Part shown: one piece after another, positions 24,259-32,854 of the stretch
How the letters are laid out: every line of letters starts with the position of its first letter
Position numbering within the stretch: position 1 is the stretch's first letter
Assembly: GCA_007123105.1 (NCBI GenBank)
Contig: SKNY01000117.1
Location: forward strand, 1 to 36,561
Length of the DNA: 36,561 nucleotides
Direction: 5' to 3'
Source: Salinarchaeum sp.
GTDB taxonomy: Archaea; Halobacteriota; Halobacteria; Halobacteriales; SKNY01
Position numbers and translations under genes: made by a program
The notes under the pieces: generated by a model
Told to the model about the DNA's origin: nothing
Databases searched by the model: none
Seen by the model: only the letters and a program-made list of their open reading frames with translations

Positions 24259-26331
24259 TCAGGGTGAATCGTCTACGTACATCGTGAATGCATGGCGTCC
24301 TGGGGGCACGGACAATGAAATCACATCTCCCTCGACGATCGCATCGGTGGCGAGCCGATCACCTAGCCGAATGGCGCTGACGTTGGGGCGGCTGATCCGG
24401 AGATCGGTGCGGTCTGGGGTGGTGATGATCCCTCGGGTGTCTTCGAGGAAAAGGGAGATCGGCGTCGAACTTTCGACCCCACAATCGGCCAGCTCGACGG
24501 ATCGGGCGTTTCGGGCAAAGTACCAGGCCGTCCCACGGTCGGTCGTCCGATACAACATGGCGGTCCCGTCAAGCGTGAGTTCATCAGCTACGGTAACCGG
24601 ATCCGGACTAGCGGTCCCCACCAACACGTCCTGTACCCCATTCTCGTGATCGAGGACGACACCCGAATAGTCGGAACCGGTCCGACGCTCGATTGCGGGT
24701 GGGTTGATCGACTGATCTGCAGGCACCAGAACGGTCACGAGCGTTCGTGTTCCAGTTGACCCAACGGGATACGTCGTCGTCAGTCGGTAATGGTGACCCG
24801 AATCCGGCGTCCGCTCGAGATCGCCCGACTCGACTTCGTCACAGTCGACCGCCGTAGGTTCGGTTCCGTAACCGACATCCAGGGTGACACCGTCGACGGG
24901 TGCGTGATGATCGATGGCAGCTCGGTACCGGGTTCGGTCGGCGATCGCTGTCGGCGGCGACTCGGTCGCCGGGTGGAGGTATGCATGGATGACGGCTCCG
25001 GGATCCGCGCTAACCTCGTCGATCACGGGCACGTATCCGGGGAGTTCACCGCGGCCATGAACGAGCAGCAGACTCCGGCGAAAGTCGACGGCACCGAGCG
25101 CCCCACCGGCGTCACCACACGCGTAATCGAGTAAATCCGTCGTCCAGCCTTCGACGAGGCCGGCACCGGTTCGGTGCTCGTGTCGACGCCCATCGACTGC
25201 GATCGTGTTGTTCTTCCACGGTGGCCGCATGTTTTCGCCCAGCCAACCGCCGTTGACCGTCACTTTCGCGCCGTAGGCAGAGACGGCGATGGCGTTTGTC
25301 TCCTCGTGGGTGTGCCACTCGTCGTTGGCGGTGATGTTGTACAGGCCAGCCCCGAGACTGTGCGGGTCGTCTGGCAGTTCTCGAAAGACAGCGCCACCGT
25401 CTGGATACAGGCGGCTCTGGGGCACGATCGGATCGGGTAGTGATTCGTCCATCAGGACGTAACTGAGCAGGTGGCCAGGCGGCTCGTAGTCCTCGAGCAA
25501 CCAGGCTGCGTGTGCGGCGGCCGTCCGATCGAACCGACCGACACGCCAGAGCAGGGTGCTCTTTCGGGACTCGATCGACGCGTACGGAAACGCATCGCCG
25601 AATTGGTAGAGTTGTCGCGACGGATCGACGGCCGAACCGCACAGCCAGCGGTAGAAGTGGGCAAATCGAGGATTGTCGTAGTAGCGCTGATCGATGCCAG
25701 TGTGTTCCAGTACGTCGGCGTAGCCCGTTTTTTGCGGGCGGCTATCGCTCGAACCGAGCCGTGAGAACGCGTACGTATTCGCCACCGTCGAGACGCCGTC
25801 TGGGGTCATCTGGCAGCGGTAATTGTCGTAAAATGCGTCGTCCGGTCCGGTGCGGTCTCCACAGTAAATGTCCCACGTCCCGTGGGTCCCATATCGAGCG
25901 GCCGGCCACGAGCCCTCACGATCGATCTTGCCGATTTGGTCGGCGATGACGGCCTCACACGCCGCCACATCGTCTGGCGCGAGATCGTCGTGGACGATGT
26001 CGAGTGCAAGTATACAGACGAATGCGGCCCCCATCGGTGGGACCGTCCCGGCGTGGGCCTGCTCGGGATTAAAGGTCACCGCGGAAAGCTGCTCGACGAT
26101 CGCGTCGCGAACCTGGTTGGCGTGGTCGGCTTGGCGGTCCGGTTCGAGGATGTACCCGAGGGCGAGCGCGCCCACGTATCGATGCAACGGAATAGGATCG
26201 GTGCCGTCGTACCCGTTTTCGATTCGGTCGCGGGCGTCCACCCACATCGTCGCCCACGGCTCGCGGCCGGCGCGAGCGCGGAGGTCGGGAAACTGCGATC
26301 GGTGACAGAGCAGAAAGGGATGCTCGTCCAT
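24259..26331 (-). CDS. Heparinase II/III-like polysaccharide lyase
   Basis: The ORF reaches 26418, but ATG 26331 (MDEHPFLLCH) is favoured by a TATA box 27 bases upstream and by the Arg-rich look of the extra codons; this gives 690 residues. The first about 280 residues are helical (toroid domain). The central beta domain starts with the heparinase II/III catalytic region (LYNITANDEWHTHEETNAIA, about residue 335), followed by VTVNGGWLGENMRPPWKNNT and a long beta-sheet region ending HAFTMYVDDSP. The His/Tyr set of polysaccharide lyases is consistent with the WHTHEE motif. No signal peptide is visible, so it probably acts on imported oligosaccharides containing uronic acids. It may act with the DUF1593 and six-hairpin-like proteins nearby. 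Confidence 0.8.
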   Translation of the reverse strand: MDEHPFLLCHRSQFPDLRARAGREPWATMWVDARDRIENGYDGTDPIPLHRYVGALALGYILEPDRQADHANQVRDAIVEQLSAVTFNPEQAHAGTVPPMGAAFVCILALDIVHDDLAPDDVAACEAVIADQIGKIDREGSWPAARYGTHGTWDIYCGDRTGPDDAFYDNYRCQMTPDGVSTVANTYAFSRLGSSDSRPQKTGYADVLEHTGIDQRYYDNPRFAHFYRWLCGSAVDPSRQLYQFGDAFPYASIESRKSTLLWRVGRFDRTAAAHAAWLLEDYEPPGHLLSYVLMDESLPDPIVPQSRLYPDGGAVFRELPDDPHSLGAGLYNITANDEWHTHEETNAIAVSAYGAKVTVNGGWLGENMRPPWKNNTIAVDGRRHEHRTGAGLVEGWTTDLLDYACGDAGGALGAVDFRRSLLLVHGRGELPGYVPVIDEVSADPGAVIHAYLHPATESPPTAIADRTRYRAAIDHHAPVDGVTLDVGYGTEPTAVDCDEVESGDLERTPDSGHHYRLTTTYPVGSTGTRTLVTVLVPADQSINPPAIERRTGSDYSGVVLDHENGVQDVLVGTASPDPVTVADELTLDGTAMLYRTTDRGTAWYFARNARSVELADCGVESSTPISLFLEDTRGIITTPDRTDLRISRPNVSAIRLGDRLATDAIVEGDVISLSVPPGRHAFTMYVDDSP

Positions 26332-26354
26332 GGGTCGCCATCGAAGAAGCGGGG

Positions 26355-26360
26355 GATAAG
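26355..26360 (-). promoter_or_regulatory. TATA box for the heparinase II/III-like gene
   Basis: CTTATC on the minus strand is centred about 27 bases before the ATG at 26331, supporting that start. Confidence 0.5.
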
Positions 26361-26849
26361 GATTCTCCGAGCGGGCGGACGGCCATGGAGTGATTCGACG
26401 ATCACGATCGACCCGCATTCCCCAACGATCATCACACGGGTACTTCGGCCGACGGAGCGATAGCGTATGGTTCGCCCTGGTACTGTCCGGTTAACGGTGG
26501 AGACCCAAGCAGATGGTGGGTCCCGTACTCGTCGCCGTCCCAGAGTGCAACAAGGGCAATCAATGAATTCGTGGGCGGATTGGGTTCACAGGACCCATCT
26601 CACCGGACTTCGCCATCAGTTCCAGCGGTGTCACTCTGAGACCCGGAGTTCACCGGACCGGTTGCAGATTCAATCGTCAGGTGAGAGCAGAGGCCCAGCA
26701 AACCACGTCGATGATGAGTCGATCAATGCAGTTACAACGGACGCAGCCGTACCGCCGCGCCAGGTTCCGTGACGTCGTCGATTAGCTAATAATTAATGTC
26801 ACGACAGTCGTCCTGTTACAATGGTGGCTAGGGTGGGTTTCTATCTGGG
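26361..26849. other. Divergent gene-free stretch
   Basis: The 101-codon + ORF at 26467 is Arg/Ser/Gln-rich and has no recognised motif. An AT-rich patch (GCTAATAATTAATG) near 26785-26800 and GTTACAAT near 26815 could belong to the promoter of the chorismate-lyase-like gene. No RNA gene is seen. Confidence 0.4.
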
Positions 26850-27377
26850 ATGAGTGAATCCGGTGCCGAACAGACGAACGATCCCGCCTCTTGTGTAGAG
26901 TTACTCAGTTTGGAGGAGCGGGTGGGTATTCAGTTGTCGGATGTCGAACGGTTACTGCTCGTCTGCGATGGAACCGTCACCCACATGTTGGAGGCCTTAA
27001 CGCGAGAACCGGTCGAAGTGGTTGTCATAGCCCAGGACCGCGAGGGCGGGACGCTCGATCGTCGAGTCCGACTCGAGACGGGGACCGGTCGCCCATTACT
27101 CTGGGCCCGGTCCGCGATTACGGTAGATGAACTTGACGATTCGGTGGGTGAGTGGTTGCTCAAAGAAGACATGGGGATCGGCACTGCGCTCCGGAAAGCC
27201 GATGTCGAGACGCGACGAGTGCTCCGTGGGCTATCGATGCACGAACCGGACGAACAGTCCTTTCCAGCCTTCGTGCCCGCCAGTGCAGGAACCCTTATCG
27301 CCCGGACGTATCGAGTCTTCGAGTCCGACGTGCCGATTATGACCATTCGCGAATACATACCGTTCGGTCGACTGTGA
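26850..27377 (+). CDS. Chorismate--pyruvate lyase family protein (DUF98-like)
   Basis: 175 residues from ATG. The sequence shows the features of the UbiC/DUF98 fold: LLLVCDGTVTHMLEALTREP near the N-terminus, DRRVRLETGTGRPLLWARSA, VGEWLLKEDMGIGTALRKAD, and a C-terminal ARTYRVFESDVPIMTIREYIP. The Arg of LLWARS and the Glu of IREYIPF correspond to the Arg and Glu that hold chorismate in UbiC. The reaction would be chorismate to 4-hydroxybenzoate plus pyruvate. DUF98 members supply 4-hydroxybenzoate in methanogens; in haloarchaea its use is not settled. Its stop abuts the stop of the convergent GNAT gene with no gap. The nearby AMP-forming ligase could activate the product. Confidence 0.8.
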   Translation: MSESGAEQTNDPASCVELLSLEERVGIQLSDVERLLLVCDGTVTHMLEALTREPVEVVVIAQDREGGTLDRRVRLETGTGRPLLWARSAITVDELDDSVGEWLLKEDMGIGTALRKADVETRRVLRGLSMHEPDEQSFPAFVPASAGTLIARTYRVFESDVPIMTIREYIPFGRL

Positions 27378-28523
27378 TCAGTGGGTGTCAAACTCTGCAA
27401 AGGTCATTGTCCATGCGCTCGCATCGTGCAGTGACTGCCCGTTAACGACCCCGGTTGGACGTGCAAGCGGCTTTACGCCATGGACCGTCTGTTGGGAAAC
27501 GAGTGACAGCGGCAGGCGGCGATTGCTCAGAAATCCGTACCGATTGAGGACAGCCTGAGGAATATTCGATGGCGGTGCAATCACTACATCAGCATCCGCG
27601 TGGTCACGTATTACGGCATCGGCCAATGCGGCAAAGGAGCCCGTAGGAGCTTGCACACCGGCCAGTGGGAGGACGTCCGAAAGATATGTGGTTGCGCCCC
27701 GACCGGTCGTTGCCCGACCGGCAATTACTGCGGCCGTCGGCTGACCATCTTGGGCAGCGATGTAACTACGATAGTTCACAAGGGGATTAGCGAACCGCCA
27801 GTCGTAGAAGCGCTCGTCTCGGTATGCGTGGAACCCATCCGGGATGTGCTCGAGGTACAGGGCTGCAAACGTCGAGGCGGGGACACCGTCGACGCAGGTG
27901 ATCTCGACCGCATGAACGTCCGCTTTCCCCGGTGTCGAACCGATCGTACGAGTCACCGCGCTCGCCACGTGCGGGCACAGCGGATCGAGCAGTCGGGCGA
28001 CGCCATGACCGAGCATCCCAGACGGACGTTGAATGCGAACGAATGATTCGCGGTTGCCGACGGGACGCCAACCGTGTTTTTCGAAGGTTCCCCGCGATAA
28101 CCGATTCGGGAAATCGAAGGCGAATGCGACACCTTTGGCAGTGTAGTCGTCCAAGGCGGCCCCGAGAATGTCCGTGTACAGTCCCTGACGTCGATGATTG
28201 GGATGAACGGCAGCGTCACACGGTTGGACAGCCATGACCGTATCGCACCCGGTGTGCATCTCCAGTGGGACGAACCCACCTGCCCCCACCACCTCATCGC
28301 CGGTGGTCGCCACGACGATCGGTAGCTCGGTTGCGTAAGGAATGTCAACATATTTCCAATCGAACCAGTCGTCAGAATAGATCGGGTTGAGGATCGACCG
28401 GTATAACTCGAGAATCGAGGGTCGGTCCGACTCGCGGGCACGTCGAATGCGATACCCATCGGATCGCACAACCAGTGGATCGACCGTCGATTGCCCTCGG
28501 GAATCCGTCACGACAGAAGGCAT
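27378..28523 (-). CDS. GNAT family N-acetyltransferase
   Basis: 381 residues from ATG 28523 (MPSVVTDSRG); an upstream GTG at 28601 would add 26 less convincing residues. An N-terminal GNAT domain (IRRARESDRPSILELYRSIL; CDAAVHPNHRRQGLYTDILG) contains the acetyl-CoA loop RRQGLY. It is followed by FDFPNRLSRGTFEKHGWRPVG and a second, longer region ending in NRYGFLSNRRLPLSLV, so the protein is about twice a single GNAT domain and may be a double-GNAT. Haloarchaeal homologues of this layout often occur near surface-polysaccharide genes. It is divergent from the AMP-forming ligase (96 bases between starts) and convergent with the chorismate-lyase-like gene, so the three probably serve one pathway. 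The acceptor substrate is unknown. Confidence 0.8.
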   Translation of the reverse strand: MPSVVTDSRGQSTVDPLVVRSDGYRIRRARESDRPSILELYRSILNPIYSDDWFDWKYVDIPYATELPIVVATTGDEVVGAGGFVPLEMHTGCDTVMAVQPCDAAVHPNHRRQGLYTDILGAALDDYTAKGVAFAFDFPNRLSRGTFEKHGWRPVGNRESFVRIQRPSGMLGHGVARLLDPLCPHVASAVTRTIGSTPGKADVHAVEITCVDGVPASTFAALYLEHIPDGFHAYRDERFYDWRFANPLVNYRSYIAAQDGQPTAAVIAGRATTGRGATTYLSDVLPLAGVQAPTGSFAALADAVIRDHADADVVIAPPSNIPQAVLNRYGFLSNRRLPLSLVSQQTVHGVKPLARPTGVVNGQSLHDASAWTMTFAEFDTH

Positions 28524-28619
28524 ACTCGCACCAGTATCGTTACTCGTTTGGTAAGCTGAATCGGTCTTCCGGTAGGGAGGTTCTACTTTTGCGAACGGCA
28601 CCCCGCTAGAAGGTACCAG

Positions 28620-29930
28620 ATGGCCGATATGTGGAATCCATTGCTGGAGACAATGGATCGACGGGAGCTCGAACAGTTACAGGTCAAGAAGATCAGACGC
28701 CTGGTGAGGTGGTCGATCGACCACGTGCCATTTTACTCCGAGAAATTCCAGGGGATCGATCCTGCATCGATCACCACGCTCGCCGATGTCCAGACGCTTC
28801 CAACCACGACCAAAGCGGAACTCAGCAGCGTACAGTCTCGAGACGATACTCTGTATGGGGAACTCCTGGCAGAGGAAGCCACCAACGTCGCTACGTATCA
28901 CCAGACCTCCGGGACATCGGGTGAGCCCATCAAACAGGCCGATTCGCGACGCGATTGGGAATGGTGGGCGACCAATTGGGCGACAGTCCTCTGGGCTGCC
29001 GGCATCCGGCCGGAAGATCGGGTATTCATCCCGTTCTCCTACAATGTGTTCATTGCGTTTTGGGCGGGTCATTACGCCTGTGAACGGATCGGGGCCGAAG
29101 TCGTCCCCGGTGGAAGTTTCTCATCGGAAGAACGGATCAGCATCATCGACCACCTGTCACCGACGGCCATGATGACAACCCCGACGTACGCACTCCGGTT
29201 GGCCGAGGTGGCCGAGCAGGAAGGACTAACGCCCGCCGACACCACGATCGAACGGATCGTCTGCGCGGGCGAAATCGGAGCGAGTGTGCCATCGACCAAG
29301 GATCGGATCGCGGAACGATGGGGAGCGGTGGTGTACGACCACGCCGGTGCGACCGAAACCGGCGCCTGGGGCTACGATTGTGGGGAAGGCGACGCCGGCA
29401 TCCACTTCAACGAGTCGATGTTTCTTGTAGAAATACTCGATCCGAACGGACGGCCGGTCGAACAGGGTGAGACGGGACGGCTGGTCGTCACCCCACTAGA
29501 TCGCCGGTCGCAACCGGTCATTCGCTTCGAGCAGGGCGATCACGTCGTGAAAGGGCCAACCTCCGAGTGCCCATGCGGTCGAAGTTACCGTGTTGCACCT
29601 GGCGGTGTGCTCGGGAGAGCCGACGATTTCAAACTCGTCAACGGTGTATTACTATCACCTCGGGCGATCGAAGACGTTATCCGCGGGATAGACGGGCTCT
29701 CCGATGCGTATCGGGTCGTCCTCGCCGAACACGAAGAGAAGGCCATTGACGTCGCGACCGTCATCGTTGAAGTACGAGAGGGTGCACCGGATCGATGCGA
29801 GCAGATCACCACCGAACTCCAGACGGCCTTACAACGAGCAAGCGGGCTCACCTTCCGGATCGAGATCCAGAACCAGGGGTCACTCGAGCGGTCGGAGCTA
29901 AAAGCCGAACGAATCATCGATACCCGATAA
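28620..29930 (+). CDS. PaaK-type AMP-forming acyl-CoA ligase
   Basis: 436 residues from ATG. An ANL-superfamily adenylating enzyme of the phenylacetate-CoA ligase type: N-terminal RLVRWSIDHVPFYSEKF, the P-loop YHQTSGTSGEP, the aromatic-acid pocket region YDHAGATETGAWGYDC, GETGRLVVTPLDRRSQPVIRFE with CPCGRSYR, the hinge LGRADDFKLVNGVLLSP, and the C-terminal lysine in SLERSELKAERIID, where most relatives have GK. The size (about 430-440) matches PaaK. It activates a carboxylic acid as the acyl-adenylate and passes it to CoA or another thiol. The substrate is not fixed by sequence; a benzoate or phenylacetate-type acid would fit the neighbouring chorismate-lyase-like gene. The following 62-residue gene starts three bases after its stop. 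Confidence 0.88.
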   Translation: MADMWNPLLETMDRRELEQLQVKKIRRLVRWSIDHVPFYSEKFQGIDPASITTLADVQTLPTTTKAELSSVQSRDDTLYGELLAEEATNVATYHQTSGTSGEPIKQADSRRDWEWWATNWATVLWAAGIRPEDRVFIPFSYNVFIAFWAGHYACERIGAEVVPGGSFSSEERISIIDHLSPTAMMTTPTYALRLAEVAEQEGLTPADTTIERIVCAGEIGASVPSTKDRIAERWGAVVYDHAGATETGAWGYDCGEGDAGIHFNESMFLVEILDPNGRPVEQGETGRLVVTPLDRRSQPVIRFEQGDHVVKGPTSECPCGRSYRVAPGGVLGRADDFKLVNGVLLSPRAIEDVIRGIDGLSDAYRVVLAEHEEKAIDVATVIVEVREGAPDRCEQITTELQTALQRASGLTFRIEIQNQGSLERSELKAERIIDTR

Positions 29931-29933
29931 CCC

Positions 29934-30122
29934 ATGCAAGCGCAACCATCTCCCGAACAGATTCGATCCTGCTTGGCCGAATTAGACGATGCTGCCAGGG
30001 AACTTCGTCAGTTCGGCGAGATACACGACATTCCAGTCCTCGAACACGAAGCCGCCCGTCTACAAGATATCATCGCCGTGCTGTCCATGCACGTTCCTGA
30101 AGTGACAGAATACAGTGAATGA
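29934..30122 (+). CDS. Small helical protein coupled to the acyl ligase
   Basis: 62 residues from ATG, three bases after the ligase stop, so almost certainly in the same operon. It forms two amphipathic helices (PEQIRSCLAELDDAARELRQ; PVLEHEAARLQDIIAVLSMH) and is acidic. It has no DSL phosphopantetheine motif, so it is not an ordinary acyl carrier protein; a small adaptor or regulator of the ligase is possible. It overlaps the following rhodanese remnant by eight bases. Confidence 0.65.
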   Translation: MQAQPSPEQIRSCLAELDDAARELRQFGEIHDIPVLEHEAARLQDIIAVLSMHVPEVTEYSE

Positions 30123-30543
30123 TAACACCGTCGTAACGGCTTGTCCACGGTACGAGCGGGATCGAGCGTACCATTCCACCGAATGGATCGGTCATCGTCC
30201 TCAGGAGGATGGTGACGGCGGGGTCGAGCGACACAAATATACCACCGGCTCAATCAACGTCGACATCCGACAAAGCATCGACAATGCAGTAGGGTGGCTC
30301 CGTTCGCCCGAGGAACTCGCGATCTGGGAAGAGAATGGCGAACTTGGCACTGAGGATCCCATCGTCGTGTACTGTCTCACTGCGATCCGTGCCTCTGTGG
30401 GCTGGCTCCTACTCCGTGAACTCGGCGCACCAGACGTCAGAAATTACGAAGGATCGTGAATGGACTGGGGGAACCGTTCGGTCGATGATGGGTACCACTA
30501 CACCTCTAATGTGGATACGGGGACCGTTGTCGACGTGTTCTGA
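30115..30543 (+). pseudogene. Truncated and interrupted rhodanese (thiosulfate sulfurtransferase)
   Basis: From GTG 30115 the frame encodes 114 residues. The recognisable part is the second half of a rhodanese domain: PIVVYCLTAIRASVGWLLLR (active-site Cys in the loop, normally CRTGSRAS), then ELGAPDVRNYEGS. After YEGS, where the family has YEGSWTEWGN, the codon is TGA, and the same frame continues MDWGNRSVDDGYHY to a TGA at 30541. So the natural Trp codon was probably mutated TGG to TGA. The N-terminal domain of a normal two-domain SseA-type protein is mostly missing (residues 1-75 are not rhodanese-like). It is inactive or strongly altered. Confidence 0.75.
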
Positions 30544-30550
30544 ACGAAGA

Positions 30551-31396
30551 TCAAGCGCCTTCAGGTTCTCCAATCGATTCCGGTGGGCATGTCGTTCCAT
30601 CCGACGGGTCGTGGGAGGGAATCTGTCGTTCCGTCCACGAGAGATCAGCCGTATCGAGGGTTGCGATCGTGCCGTCGGTTTCGTAGCCGGTGTGTGGGGT
30701 CCGGATACATTTCGGCCGGATCAGCTGTACCGTCTCGTCGATCGTTGCTCGCGCGGGAAAATGGAGGTGGCCCGAACAGACGAGATCGACGCGTCCTGCC
30801 AGCGTGGTTTCGTACAGTTCGGGTGATCCCCGCTGGACGTACTTTTCTAAGTTCCGGTCCGGTTCCACTGCGTGGATTGCCTCGACGACGGGATCGACGT
30901 CGAGCGGGACGTGCGTACAAAGGACACACGCACGATCGTTATCGAGCACGGAATCGAGCCACGAGCGGGCATCATCGGCGACCGCACTCAAGGCACTGTC
31001 GAGCAGAATGAATCGCACATCGTCGAGATCGAGGACCCGGTCGGAAATCTCGACGTTCGACGCCGCGTATCCGCATCGACCTGCCTCTTGATCGTGTTCG
31101 GTGTCCGAACCGGATTCGTCTGTGGGCACCGCATAATCGTGGTTACCCGGCGTGAGGTGCCACGGCATCTCCAGGTCCTCGAGCAGCGAGAGTGCGAAAT
31201 CCCGATTGGCATCGGTATAGTAATCGACGAGATCGCCGAGAATGATGACGTGATCGACGGCTGCCGCGTTCAGCTCCTCGATGACCGTTCGAAAGCTCGG
31301 CCATGCCTCGGCGAAATGCTGTCGCGTCTCCAATCGCGATTCGTAGGAGTCGTTCGGATTGATGAGGTGCGGATCCGCAATCAGGCCGACGTGCAT
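30551..31396 (-). CDS. Calcineurin-like metallophosphoesterase
   Basis: 281 residues from ATG 31396 (MHVGLIADPHL); the ORF extends to 31501, but a TATA box lies 27 bases before 31396 and the first motif is then near the N-terminus, as usual. Motifs in order: ADPHL, LGDLVDYY, PGNHDYA, CTHVPLDV and CSGHLHFPA, the complete dinuclear metal site. The tail is acidic and ends in CPPESIGEPEGA. It lacks transmembrane segments and a signal, so it is cytoplasmic. Size and layout resemble cAMP phosphodiesterase (CpdA/Icc)-like proteins rather than Mre11 nucleases, but the substrate cannot be read from sequence. It is transcribed convergently with the rhodanese remnant. Confidence 0.85.
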   Translation of the reverse strand: MHVGLIADPHLINPNDSYESRLETRQHFAEAWPSFRTVIEELNAAAVDHVIILGDLVDYYTDANRDFALSLLEDLEMPWHLTPGNHDYAVPTDESGSDTEHDQEAGRCGYAASNVEISDRVLDLDDVRFILLDSALSAVADDARSWLDSVLDNDRACVLCTHVPLDVDPVVEAIHAVEPDRNLEKYVQRGSPELYETTLAGRVDLVCSGHLHFPARATIDETVQLIRPKCIRTPHTGYETDGTIATLDTADLSWTERQIPSHDPSDGTTCPPESIGEPEGA

Positions 31397-31419
31397 ATGG
31401 TGGCGTTCCGACCGCAAAT

Positions 31420-31427
31420 GATTAATC
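31420..31427 (-). promoter_or_regulatory. TATA box for the metallophosphoesterase gene
   Basis: GATTAAT on the minus strand is centred about 27 bases before the ATG at 31396, supporting that start. Confidence 0.5.
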
Positions 31428-31540
31428 AATCGGCTGATGTCGGACAGCGGCCGAAAGCGCCCACGCGAGACATTCCTCGTCGTTCGACCTCCCTGCATCA
31501 ATCACTCACCTGGATTATGCGGTGCGTAAACACCCCACGG

Positions 31541-32854
31541 TTACCGGTACGCATCAGCCGGCAGCGTCTGGTCGTCCAGCGTGAGCGGCTCGAGCGATCC
31601 GACCGAACATGCGGGATGCTCCCGGAGCTCCGTCGCGACGGCCTCGGAAACGACGAGCGTGTCCGGATCGAGAGTGTTTCGGATCCGGGCGATGCGGACC
31701 GTCGCAAAGTCGGTCCGTCCGAGCGTCGACGGGATGACCCGCAGCGCCGTCGCGTCGTCCGGGACGACGAATGGAATCTTCGCACGCCCGGGTTCGCCGC
31801 TGGTGGCGATGTTAATGTATGTGTCCGTCATGTCTGTGGCCTCGATCAGCTGGGCGTGGACGAAATCGGCCAGCCCGAGCCCCACGGCGTTACCGTGTGA
31901 GGCGCCGGTTAGCGACCGAGCATAGACCCGGGTAATTTGCGGGTGCTCCGGTTCGGGTTCGCCGTGAAATCGGTAGCGGCCCAGCACATTCGTATCCATA
32001 CACGTCCCCGAGATGTCCTTGCCGATGGCATCGACGATGAGGAGATCGAGATCGTCGACCGGTAACGTCGGGAGCTCGTCGTATGCCATCTCCAGGAGGG
32101 ATGGCTCGCGATCGAGGATCTCCGGGGCGGCCATGCCTTCGATGTGGGTGGCCTGCTTGGCCGCGTCCTCGACGATCGCAATGCCGCCGATGATTGGCGC
32201 TGCCTCGAGCAGCCGTTCGGTCCGGTCGAGCAACACATCCGCGAAATCGCCCGCCAATCCGGCATTGTGAAAGGATTCCGCCCCGCGGTGTTTCCCCAGC
32301 CCGACGACCGCCATCTTACAGAGCCCGCTCTCGACTGGTCCGGTGAAGTCCGTATGGGGCTTGATCCGGTTGATCAGCACGATACCGTCGGCAGCGGTCG
32401 CATCCGCCGCGAGGAACACGGGTCGACCGAGCTCGTCTACGGTGACCGATTCGACTGCCATCGAGGTTCGAATCGGACAGCCGACCGTGTCCTCGGTGAT
32501 GCCGAGAGCGGCCAACGTCTCGCGTTGTCCATCGGCGGTGGCGCCGCCGTGGCTGCCCATTGCTGCCAGTACGAAGGGCTCGTACCCCCGATCGTGGAGT
32601 TCTTTGACGACGGCCGATAAGATGGCCGGCTTGTCGTTGATTCCCCGGCTCCCGGCGGTCAGGCCAATCTCGGCACCCGGTGGGAGCCCGTCCAGATCCA
32701 TGCGGCAGACCGCGGTGCGTGCCGCGGCCGGGACGTCCTCGATCGGGTCAAGCTCGCGATCACGGGTGACGGTGGCGAAGGCGGGATAATCGTCAATCCG
32801 CAGCTCGCTTGCAGTGCGAAGTGATTCGGCGTCCGGAAACGCGAGTGACGTCAT
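31541..32854 (-). CDS. LarA-like racemase family protein (DUF2088)
   Basis: 437 residues from ATG 32854, which overlaps the stop of the upstream PdxA-like gene by four bases (ATGA), so the two are translationally coupled. LarA/DUF2088 signatures are LTAGSRGINDKPAILSAV, FVLAAMGSHGGATADGQRET, INRIKPHTDFTGPVESGLCK and VVGLGKHRGAESFH. LarA enzymes racemise or epimerise 2-hydroxy acids with a nickel-pincer cofactor; the family is diverse, and no cofactor maturation genes (larB, larC, larE) are nearby, so the cofactor would have to come from elsewhere or be different. Pairing with a PdxA2-type dehydrogenase suggests catabolism of a hydroxy acid of the sugar-acid type, perhaps a four-carbon acid. 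The exact substrate is unknown. Confidence 0.8.
   Translation of the reverse strand: MTSLAFPDAESLRTASELRIDDYPAFATVTRDRELDPIEDVPAAARTAVCRMDLDGLPPGAEIGLTAGSRGINDKPAILSAVVKELHDRGYEPFVLAAMGSHGGATADGQRETLAALGITEDTVGCPIRTSMAVESVTVDELGRPVFLAADATAADGIVLINRIKPHTDFTGPVESGLCKMAVVGLGKHRGAESFHNAGLAGDFADVLLDRTERLLEAAPIIGGIAIVEDAAKQATHIEGMAAPEILDREPSLLEMAYDELPTLPVDDLDLLIVDAIGKDISGTCMDTNVLGRYRFHGEPEPEHPQITRVYARSLTGASHGNAVGLGLADFVHAQLIEATDMTDTYINIATSGEPGRAKIPFVVPDDATALRVIPSTLGRTDFATVRIARIRNTLDPDTLVVSEAVATELREHPACSVGSLEPLTLDDQTLPADAYR

Noticed and set aside
30872-31900. 342-codon + ORF
   Set aside because: Antisense across the metallophosphoesterase and LarA-like genes; no motif.
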